Source of the DNA: Syntrophaceae bacterium
GTDB lineage: Bacteria; Desulfobacterota; Desulfomonilia; Desulfomonilales; Desulfomonilaceae
Length of the DNA stretch: 6,584 nt
Direction of reading: 5' to 3'
NCBI GenBank assembly: GCA_014874425.1
Contig: JACWAG010000512.1
Span: forward strand, 1-6,584
The notes under the pieces are model-generated. The model searched no databases and was not told the DNA's origin. It saw nothing but the letters and a program-made list of their open reading frames with translations. A program made the position numbers and the translations under genes. Numbering within the stretch: position 1 is the stretch's first letter; each line of letters starts with the position of its first letter. Of this stretch, positions 1 through 6,300 are shown in pieces.

Positions 1-723
1 GACTGTGGGCACGGCCATGAAGAGCGTCAGGTCGCCGCGAGAAATGCGATTCCAAACTTCAGCAGCGTCGAATTTTGGAAACATCTCGCATTTAGCCCCT
101 ACCCACAAGGCGCAAGCGATTACGTTGACAATGCCATGGATATGATGAAGCGGCAAAACGTTCAGGATGTGGTCATCCGCTGTCCATCCCCATGCCTCGA
201 CAAGACTTGTAATCTGAGCCGCAATATTTTCGTGGGTGGAAACAACCCCTTTGGGTTTTCCGGTGGTACCGCTTGTATAGAGAATCATGGCTCGTCGTTT
301 AGGTGAAATGGATGGTAAGTGTCCAGTGGAATGATCGATGGCCTCTGTGCTCAAACCGAATCTAACGCCGTGTTCGAGCGCTATAGACTTGAGTGGGTCA
401 ACAAGTTCAGGATGAGCGATTACGGCCACCGGATTAGTGTCCTCGATTACATATTCCAATTCCGGCCGAGGGTGAAAAAGAGATAACGGGGTCGCAATCC
501 CTCCTGCACGCCATATCCCCCATTGTAAAGCTACATAATGCCATCCTTGAGGCGCTAGAAAAGCAACCGGCCTCTCCTTTAAATCCACCGACCCGTTTAA
601 GAGAAATGACGCCACCTTTTCTGAGGCGTCAACAAGATCCTGATAACTAAAACTACCTTCCGATGCGATGATTGAGGTTCGTTGCGCAAATTGAGCAGCT
701 CTATCTGTGAGAAGTATAGACAT
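1..723 (-). CDS. AMP-forming acyl-CoA synthetase, malonyl/methylmalonyl-CoA synthetase-like (ACSF3/MatB type), N-terminal part
   Basis: This frame is open from the ATG at 721-723 to the left edge (241 codons), so the C-terminal half is outside the window. Such enzymes make an acyl-AMP from a carboxylate and ATP and then transfer the acyl group to CoA, in the cytoplasm. Visible motifs are the phosphate-binding loop YTSGTTGKPKG (residues 149-159), the A4-type motif LPLHHIHG (190-197), and the segment LTLFMAVPT (232-240). The stretch WGWTADDHILNVLPLHHIHG followed by ALWVGAKCEMFPKFD closely resembles, from memory, mitochondrial ACSF3 and more distantly MatB, which use malonate or methylmalonate. 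The substrate-deciding residues further on cannot be seen. The start is supported by GGAGG at 728-732, four bases upstream. The gene lies 39 bases behind the MFS transporter gene and is probably co-transcribed with it. The AMP-ligase family is near certain; malonate specificity is inference. Confidence 0.93.
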   Translation of the reverse strand, partial: MSILLTDRAAQFAQRTSIIASEGSFSYQDLVDASEKVASFLLNGSVDLKERPVAFLAPQGWHYVALQWGIWRAGGIATPLSLFHPRPELEYVIEDTNPVAVIAHPELVDPLKSIALEHGVRFGLSTEAIDHSTGHLPSISPKRRAMILYTSGTTGKPKGVVSTHENIAAQITSLVEAWGWTADDHILNVLPLHHIHGIVNVIACALWVGAKCEMFPKFDAAEVWNRISRGDLTLFMAVPTV

Positions 724-727
724 GAAG

Positions 728-732
728 CCTCC
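728..732 (-). promoter_or_regulatory. Ribosome binding site of the acyl-CoA synthetase gene
   Basis: GGAGG on the minus strand lies four bases before the ATG at 723. It fixes the start of the ligase gene and shows independent translation initiation inside the presumed two-gene transcript. Confidence 0.75.
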
Positions 733-762
733 AAAATTGTAGAGATTCCAGTTGTAAAAAGG

Positions 763-1941
763 TTAACAAACTGGTTCAGCTTTCTTCAGGGCCATGCAAC
801 CTATGCCCGCTGCAAGGGCTACAGCGGCAAGGACATAGAAGCCGCTCATAAAAGAACCCGACAAATCCACCAGTCGTCCAATTATAGGCGGCAAAATCAT
901 GACTCCGGCGGCGCCCCATGTGTTGACAAAACCCATTGCTACGCCTGGAGTCGCTGGACAATTGTCTCTGGCGCCGTTAAAGATACCGGCGAACGGTAGC
1001 CCGGCCATGACACCGGTGAAGATGATGGCAGGGAAAGCCATGCCCAGTGTTTTTGATATAGCTATCCATAGGAAGCCAAGAGCTAATCCTGCGCATGACA
1101 GGATTAAAAGCAGCTTGGTGGAGCAAATTCTCTTCTCAAGGATTACACCGCCCAGAGGACGGGAAACGATCCCGAGCAATAACACGGTTGAACCAACGAT
1201 TCCGGCTGTTTTGGGATCAAGATGGACAATCTTGATCAGGAGAGTATTGACCCATACGCCAGCCGCAATTATAGCCCCGAAACTTCCAAATTGGGCCAGG
1301 GACAGTAACCAAATGTTTGGGTTTGCCAGGACATTGGTCCAGTTGATCTTGGGACTGGTGGTATGAATGGGGGTATCGGGAGCGAAAAAATACCATAGTA
1401 TCATCAGAATCCCGGCCATTGCGCCGGTTATGATGAAGACGTTGTGCCAGCCCACCGCAGTCAGAAGTTGAGGGACGCCGTAAATTACAAATCCCGAACC
1501 AAGGAGAATGGACCCTCCATAGATGCCTTGAGCACGTTGCATTTCCTTACCGGCAAAGAACGTAGGAACGTAGCGTGCCCCCGCTATAAAGGCAGCCCCT
1601 GTGCCTATTCCGATTATGAATTTCAATACCAGAATTTGGTAGTAGGAATTGGAAAAACCTATGGCAAAATTGCCGATCGTTATGATTCCGAGGGAACACA
1701 GCGCAACTTTATAAGGTCCCAGCTTGTCAGCCAATGCTCCGCCGGGTATCTGAAGGGCGCCGTGGGAGAGAAAGATGGCGGTTGTCAAAAAACCTGCCAT
1801 AGCAAGTGTAATGTGAAGGTCCTTCACAAGAGTAGGCACCAGAGGGCCATGGTTGGTGTAATTTGCCGAAAAAACAAACCCAAGCGCGGTGATGAACCAA
1901 AGCGCTTTCCATCTCTGAGCCCAGAACACTTCCATATCCAT
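763..1941 (-). CDS. Major facilitator superfamily transporter, probable carboxylate/anion carrier
   Basis: This 392-residue membrane protein has about 12 hydrophobic segments (roughly 14-30, 45-65, 78-97, 102-121, 140-160, 167-187, 210-232, 246-263, 276-295, 299-320, 335-355, 363-384), the usual MFS layout and length. MFS motif A is in the loop after segment 2 (GGALADKLGPYK, residues 67-78, with Asp72). A reduced second copy, SRPLGGVILEKR, follows segment 8 (260-271). The patterns ARYVPTFFAGKEMQRAQGI and GFVNTWGAAGVMILPPIIG recall the nitrate/cyanate-type and oxalate/formate-type MFS groups. They do not identify the substrate. The start at 1941 is chosen because AAGGAG ends six bases upstream; a second Met two codons later is less well placed. 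Its position between an FCD regulator and a CoA ligase suggests uptake of the acid that the ligase activates, which is inference. Confidence 0.92.
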   Translation of the reverse strand: MDMEVFWAQRWKALWFITALGFVFSANYTNHGPLVPTLVKDLHITLAMAGFLTTAIFLSHGALQIPGGALADKLGPYKVALCSLGIITIGNFAIGFSNSYYQILVLKFIIGIGTGAAFIAGARYVPTFFAGKEMQRAQGIYGGSILLGSGFVIYGVPQLLTAVGWHNVFIITGAMAGILMILWYFFAPDTPIHTTSPKINWTNVLANPNIWLLSLAQFGSFGAIIAAGVWVNTLLIKIVHLDPKTAGIVGSTVLLLGIVSRPLGGVILEKRICSTKLLLILSCAGLALGFLWIAISKTLGMAFPAIIFTGVMAGLPFAGIFNGARDNCPATPGVAMGFVNTWGAAGVMILPPIIGRLVDLSGSFMSGFYVLAAVALAAGIGCMALKKAEPVC

Positions 1942-1947
1942 TTGTTT

Positions 1948-1953
1948 CTCCTT
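1948..1953 (-). promoter_or_regulatory. Ribosome binding site of the MFS transporter gene
   Basis: AAGGAG on the minus strand, six bases before the ATG at 1941. Spacing and sequence are near ideal and decide between the two nearby Met codons. Confidence 0.8.
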
Positions 1954-2013
1954 CGAGCCGAATTGGGAAATGTATAAAAATCTGCTAACCAGTTCCCCAG
2001 ACCAACAATGTAG

Positions 2014-2022
2014 TGAATTATC
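2014..2022 (-). repeat. 9-base repeat of the regulator-operator edge (GATAATTCA)
   Basis: GATAATTCA on the minus strand is identical to the sequence at 2924-2932, where it forms the -10 box plus the first arm of the 22-bp palindrome in front of the GntR-type gene. Only one arm is present here; the partner arm is not conserved. It lies about 75 bases before the transporter start. It could be a half-operator or a -10 box, or a chance match in AT-rich DNA. Confidence 0.25.
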
Positions 2023-2081
2023 GCGGTTGTTCCGATCACCTCCTCTTGGTAATCTTTTTCATGAAGGACAAAAGTTCCAGG

Positions 2082-2093
2082 TAGTCTAGACAA
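2082..2093. promoter_or_regulatory. Candidate GntR-type operator with GTCTAGAC core
   Basis: The core GTCTAGAC (2084-2091) is a perfect 8-bp palindrome inside TTGTCTAGACTA (minus strand). GntR-family operators often have GT and AC separated by three or four bases, and this core fits the published GTMTAKAC form. It lies about 140 bases before the transporter start. An 8-bp palindrome is expected by chance now and then, so support is weak. Confidence 0.3.
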
Positions 2094-2104
2094 ACAATCC
2101 CTAA

Positions 2105-2129
2105 CGAGCGCTTTGACGGCAAAAGCTCG
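2105..2129 (-). repeat. Imperfect hairpin upstream of the transporter gene
   Basis: Arms CGAGC/GCTCG (2105-2109 and 2125-2129) enclose a second stem TTTG/CAAA (2112-2115 and 2120-2123) around a 4-base loop, with a small internal loop of two bases against one. It lies about 90 bases past the regulator stop codon. No run of T follows on the minus strand, so it is not a typical intrinsic terminator; it may be an mRNA structure or chance. Confidence 0.3.
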
Positions 2130-2148
2130 CTATATGATTCTTATTCCT

Positions 2149-2179
2149 GAAACGTCTTCTATTCGATAGATTCGGTTTC
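2149..2179 (-). repeat. Two-tier inverted repeat just downstream of the regulator gene
   Basis: Outer arms GAAAC/GTTTC (2149-2153, 2175-2179) and inner arms TCTAT/ATAGA (2158-2162, 2166-2170) are arranged symmetrically, with four unpaired bases on each side and a 3-base loop. The first arm met in transcription starts 38 bases after the regulator stop codon. There is no T-run, so it is not a clear terminator. Confidence 0.3.
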
Positions 2180-2217
2180 TCTGTCTACTAACCAATTTCA
2201 GATTCAGAAAACGAACT

Positions 2218-2886
2218 TTATTCTTTCTGTTTTTCTTCGGCGTCGTAAATTGCCAAGGCTACACGCTGCGCCATTAAATGATCATGCATGATTTTTTCGG
2301 CTGCTGAAGGGTTCTGATTTTGAAAGGCCGCCATAATAAGGCGGTGCTCCTTGAGAGAAGCTTCAAGTCGCCCTGGCATTTTTAACTGTCGCCCGCGTAA
2401 GAGCTTGAGAAATTTACGGAGGTCTCCAACAGTTTTTTGTAACCACAAATTGCCAGCCAATTTTCGAACAGCCTCGTGAAAGATGTAATTCTGCTCGTAG
2501 AATCGATCTACATCCCGTGCCGCTGCAAATTTTTCCAACCTGGAGTGGATTTCCTTGAGTCGTTTGATGTCTTTAGGCTTGGCTTTACGCACTGCGTCAT
2601 AGGCGCAACGGCCTTCTAGCAGCGCCATTACAGGGAATATTTCGTCCAGGTCCTGTTCCGTAAGCTCGGCTACGAAACAGCCTCTACGGGGTCTTAACAC
2701 CACCAAACCTTCACTATTCAGCACTTTTAGGGCTTCACGAAGAGGCGTGCGACTTATTCCAAAGGATTCAGCCAAGGCCTGTTCATCAATCCATTCACCG
2801 GGCTTGAGATCGTAGTTGTAAATCCTTTGTCTGAGACGCTCCACAACTTCCTGGTAAAGGACGGTTGTAGCGATGGGTGAATTCAT
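2218..2886 (-). CDS. GntR-family transcriptional regulator, FadR/FCD subfamily
   Basis: A DNA-binding repressor or activator that responds to a small carboxylate. Numbered from the upstream Met at 2907 (229 residues), the winged helix covers about 14-80. It includes LKPGEWIDEQALAESFGISR followed by TPLREALKVL (recognition helix about 52-63) and the wing RPRRGCFVAELT. The FCD domain covers about 85-218 and has the expected metal-site residues: Asn140 and His144 (N-x3-H), His188 and His210. An intact site implies a metal-chelated acid as the effector, as known for this fold. I prefer the start at 2886 (MNSPIATT, 222 residues). The Met at 2907 has no Shine-Dalgarno and would lie only about 13 bases from the predicted transcription start, whereas 2886 has a weak GGGG about ten bases upstream. 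It probably controls itself and the transporter-ligase pair downstream. Confidence 0.93.
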   Translation of the reverse strand: MNSPIATTVLYQEVVERLRQRIYNYDLKPGEWIDEQALAESFGISRTPLREALKVLNSEGLVVLRPRRGCFVAELTEQDLDEIFPVMALLEGRCAYDAVRKAKPKDIKRLKEIHSRLEKFAAARDVDRFYEQNYIFHEAVRKLAGNLWLQKTVGDLRKFLKLLRGRQLKMPGRLEASLKEHRLIMAAFQNQNPSAAEKIMHDHLMAQRVALAIYDAEEKQKE

Positions 2887-2909
2887 CAACCTGAACCCCA
2901 ATTGCATTT

Positions 2910-2931
2910 ATAATTCATAATTATGAATTAT
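2910..2931. promoter_or_regulatory. Perfect 22-bp palindrome, probable autoregulatory operator
   Basis: Each half is ATAATTCATAA read from its own strand, with the centre between 2920 and 2921, and all 11 base pairs match. It overlaps the -10 box of the regulator promoter and the predicted start of transcription, so a bound dimer would block RNA polymerase. It lacks the GT...AC core common in GntR operators, so the bound protein could be this regulator or another one. A perfect palindrome of this length is unlikely by chance even in AT-rich DNA. Confidence 0.65.
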
Positions 2932-2957
2932 CTTCATCGAAATCGTCCTTGTGTCAA
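2927..2957 (-). promoter_or_regulatory. Sigma-70-type promoter of the GntR-type regulator gene
   Basis: On the minus strand a consensus -35 TTGACA (plus 2952-2957) is followed after 19 bases by GATAAT (plus 2927-2932), one mismatch from TATAAT. The spacer is two bases longer than ideal. Transcription would start near 2920, the centre of the palindrome, about 34 bases before the preferred start codon. Confidence 0.55.
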
Positions 2958-2982
2958 GAAATATCTGGATTCAACACGAACA

Positions 2983-2999
2983 AAAATCTATAAGATTTT
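2983..2999. repeat. AT-rich inverted repeat, 7-bp arms and 3-base loop
   Basis: AAAATCT-ATA-AGATTTT is perfectly symmetrical outside the loop. It lies about 25 bases upstream of the regulator -35 box and about 70 bases from the centre of the 22-bp palindrome. On the minus strand the second arm runs on into TTGTT. It could be a protein-binding site or a weak transcript end; the stem has few G-C pairs. Confidence 0.35.
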
Positions 3000-3058
3000 C
3001 TATCCTCTTGTGAAACTGATTGCAGGCTAAAGAATGGTTTGTATGACTCGTACTGAAA

Positions 3059-3181
3059 TTAGAATGTCATGTGTCCTTGCGGTCGTTTTTGCGGGTTCCA
3101 GACTGTTGTTCCGATAATTGTCGCTGAACACCCAGAAACTTCCATAACAATTGCGAACAAAAGCAGTAACCAGGCAATCAT
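3059..3181 (-). CDS. Doubtful 40-codon frame with hydrophobic start; small lipoprotein or SMR-transporter remnant
   Basis: The ATG at 3179-3181 opens a 40-residue frame beginning MIAWLLLLFAIVMEVSGC and ending at TAA 3059-3061. Two readings are possible. First, VSGC at residues 15-18 fits a lipobox, which would make it a tiny lipoprotein; the missing positive charge after the start and the Glu inside the hydrophobic part argue against this. Second, the first 17 residues look like the first helix of SMR efflux proteins, with the Glu in the conserved place (EVxG). A +1 shift after Gly17 then reads VQRQLSE, comparable to the family's TTCMKLSE. SMR proteins are about 105-110 residues, so this would be a broken fragment. 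No well-spaced Shine-Dalgarno precedes it. It may be neither. Confidence 0.2.
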   Translation of the reverse strand: MIAWLLLLFAIVMEVSGCSATIIGTTVWNPQKRPQGHMTF

Positions 3182-3397
3182 GTCCGAAACTCGCTTCCTA
3201 AGGTATTGTATAAATATTTCTACCACTTCACATGTGCTGGGTCAGGCAAACCTATCAAGTTTTGTTCCTTTCAGATTTGTGATTGTAGTTGTGTGGATGA
3301 GTGGAAAGCCCGTTTCCCGGCATGCCTGAGCCTGTAACTTTCTTCATTTGCTTCGAGGACGTGGACTCTATGGTCACCAGGATTGGATGGTAATAAC

Positions 3398-6300
3398 TCA
3401 ATCCGCATCCAATATTTCACGAACCTTAGTCAAAACCTGTCTCATGTCGTACGGTTTCTGGACGAATCCTTTGGGCCCGGTAATTCCGAAATTAGCGGAT
3501 CCAGCCGCAGAATGACCGCTTGACATAATAACCTTGGCGCTGGGATTGATCCGTAGGATCTCGGTCAAACATTGTCTGCCATCCATTACAGGCATAATCA
3601 GATCCAGAATGATCAACGATATTTTCTCAGGCTCCCTTTGATAGATCTCCAGGGCTTCTTTGCCATTACCGGCAATGATGACGTTATAACCAAAGCGGTT
3701 AAGGAATGTTGCCCCCAAGTCCCTGATAACCTCTTCATCATCTACCAGGAGAATAGTTTCGGTCCCCCTTGGAATGGGGCATTCCATTATAGGGATATCC
3801 TGATTTCGTTCTTTATCGTCGGCAGGAAAATAAATCTTGAACGTGGTTCCCAGACCGGACTCGCTATAACAAGTAATGTGACCACCATGCTGCTTGACGA
3901 TGCCATGGACAATCGCAAGTCCTAATCCCGTCCCTTTTCCCGGTTCTTTAGTGCTGAAGAACGGCTCAAATATATGAGATAGTGTTTCCTTGTCCATCCC
4001 ATGGCCGGTATCAGAAACCATCAGCAAGACGTAACGTCCCGGTTTGGATTCAATGTGCTCCCGGCAATATTCCTCGCCCAATTCCACCATTTCAGTTTCA
4101 ATGCTCAGTGTCCCGCCATTCGGCATTGCGTCTCTGGCGTTTACTCCGAGATTTATTAAAACTTGACCTACCTGAGACGGATCGGCATTGATTGATTCGA
4201 GGTTTCCTTTGAAATGTAAGTTAATATTCACGGTCTTTGGAATTGTACGAGATAACAGGCTGCGAACCGATGTTACTTCCTGATTCAAGTCCACGGGTAC
4301 ATATTTTGTTTCAACCTTTCTACTAAAAGTCAGCAAGCTACTAACCAGATCGGCCCCCCGCTTTCCCGCCTGATATATTTTCTGCAGATCAGCATAGTCA
4401 GGTTCCCCTTCTTTCTTGCGTTCGAGCATTAAGTCGGAATATCCCAATACCACTTGCAGGAGGTTGTTGAAATCGTGGGCTACTCCACCTGCCAAAGTCC
4501 CCACCGCTTCCATCTTCTGGGCCTGGAATAGCTGCTCTTGAAGCTCAATCTGTTTGCTCACGTCACGTTTTAGCGCTACAAAGTTGGTCAGCTTACCTGA
4601 TGTGTTATAAACCGGCGATATGGTAGCGTCTTCATGGTATTCAGTCCCATCCTTTTTCTTGTTGATAAAACGTCCAGACCATATATTCCCGGCATTAATG
4701 GTCCGCCAGAGACTCTCGTAAAAATTATCATCTTGTTTGCCACTATTGAAAATATTGGCTTTTTGGCCGAGGAGTTCATCGCTACTGTAGCCGGTAACAG
4801 ATTCTTCAGCCGGGTTGACATATTTAATTACCCCTGTAGCGTCAGTAATGATGACACCTTCAGCCGCCTGTTCAATCGCTGCGAAGAGAAGTCTGTAGCT
4901 TTCTTCAGCATATCTGAGATTTGTAATGTCACGAATTGTTCCAAACACTGAGTTCTTTTCGGCGTCATAGTGGGCCATCGAGCGAATATCAACAATTTGA
5001 TTATCATTTGCTCTCCCTATTTTGAACTCAATGTCATAGGGAGCGCCATCTCTGACAAGCCTGGTTAATGCGGCATCGAGCGATGATCTGTATTCCGGTA
5101 ACGGAAATTTCTGTATATCGTGAAGAGTCAGTTCTTGATGCCCCACGCCGTAAATCTTCCTCGCTCCATCCGACACAGTGACTTTATTTGTGGAGAGATT
5201 GACCTCCCAATTACCTAATCCAGCGATAAGTTCTGCTTTGCTGAAACGAAATTCGCTCTGCAGAAGCTCTTCTCTAACTCGCTTCTGTTCGGTAATGTCG
5301 ACAATCACGCCGATCAACCCAAGAACATTGCCTTCGGAGTCCGAGTACGTAGACTTGTGGAAAATTATATCGTGAACAACGCCTCGTCCATCCTGTATGG
5401 GCGTGCTATAGACCTGAACACCTGGATTATGAAAGAGTTCGTTATCCTTTGCGAAATAGACTGTCGCCAACTCTTCCGGGTAAATCTCAAACACAGTCTT
5501 GCCTACAAGTTCCCGGTTCGGCTTGCCGTAGAATTCCTCAAATGACTTATTGAAACCAACAAATATACCATCTGTATCCTTGTAGAATATCGGCAGCGGA
5601 ATAGCGTTTATCAGTGTGTCGAGAAATGCGTTGGTTTCCAGTAATGACATCTCTGCCCGCTTCAGATCAGTGATGTCCACGAGTCCACCATAGAGAATAA
5701 GACTATCAGGAGACCCTGATTCTAAAACACATTGAGCGAACGAAGAAACCCACACGACGCTCCCATCTTTGTGACGCACCCGTAGTTCACAGGAATCTGA
5801 TGCGCCTGGAGGAATACCCATGACGTGAATGTCAAAAATAGGCAAATCTTCGTCAATAACCAAGTGACGCCAACATGTTAGAACCTTGATCTCATCCACC
5901 GAATAACCGAGAGTTCGTTCAGTGGCCCCTGTAATCCAGTCAATGGAATAGGCTGCGTTGGTTGACTTACGGCAGGAATAGGCGACATCCGAGGTAAGGG
6001 ACGAGACACGTTGGTAACGATCCTCAGCCAACTTACGCTCCGTGATGTCATTGTGAAGCCATAATCGGCCGTAGCGGCGCCCATCAATGAAAAGGGGAAT
6101 GAAATCTCTTATTAAGGTTCGGCCATCGTTTAAGGTGATCTCTTCACCCTTTACAGGGAGCCCGCGATGCACGAGTGTCCGTATACGATTAATCGCTTCC
6201 TCCGGTTCAGCGAAAGCGTTTTTGATCCTTTGAATTATTTCAGGCGGCGTAAGTCCATGCAGTTTACCCGGAGGATCCTGAATATCAAATAAATCACAAA

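Larger units (their letters stand above)
1942..2217. other. Intergenic region between regulator and transporter genes
   Basis: This 276-base gap probably carries the transporter-ligase promoter. I found no strong sigma-70 promoter. A possible -10 (TATACA on the minus strand, plus 1971-1976) sits about 30 bases before the transporter start but has no good -35. Another candidate is GATAAT (plus 2017-2022), also without a -35, so an activator-dependent promoter or simple read-through from the regulator gene are both possible. The gap also holds a GTCTAGAC site, two imperfect inverted repeats and a 9-base copy of the regulator-operator edge, listed separately. No convincing gene was found here. 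Confidence 0.6.
2908..3397. other. Intergenic region between histidine kinase and GntR-type regulator
   Basis: This 490-base stretch contains the regulator promoter and palindrome (2910-2957), an AT-rich inverted repeat (2983-2999) and a doubtful 40-codon minus-strand frame (3059-3181). Between 3182 and 3397 I see no gene, and no GC-rich hairpin with a T-run that would end the kinase transcript. The only inverted repeats there are very short (CACATGTG; TGGT-C-ACCA at 3371-3379) and are probably chance. Confidence 0.6.

Noticed and set aside
899..1977. Two long plus-strand open frames (899-1366 and 1444-1977)
   Set aside because: Both lie opposite the clear MFS transporter gene, have no recognisable motifs, and are best explained as its mirror frames.
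2105..2129. Intrinsic terminator of the regulator gene
   Set aside because: The stem is interrupted and no T-run follows on the minus strand, so it was kept only as an inverted repeat.
3069..3329. An 86-codon plus-strand frame in the kinase-regulator gap
   Set aside because: There is no Shine-Dalgarno before its ATG, no recognisable domain, and the composition looks random; a frame of this length is common by chance.
3301..3335. GC-rich GCCCGTTTCCCGGC segment as a kinase terminator
   Set aside because: Only about three base pairs can form and no T-run follows.
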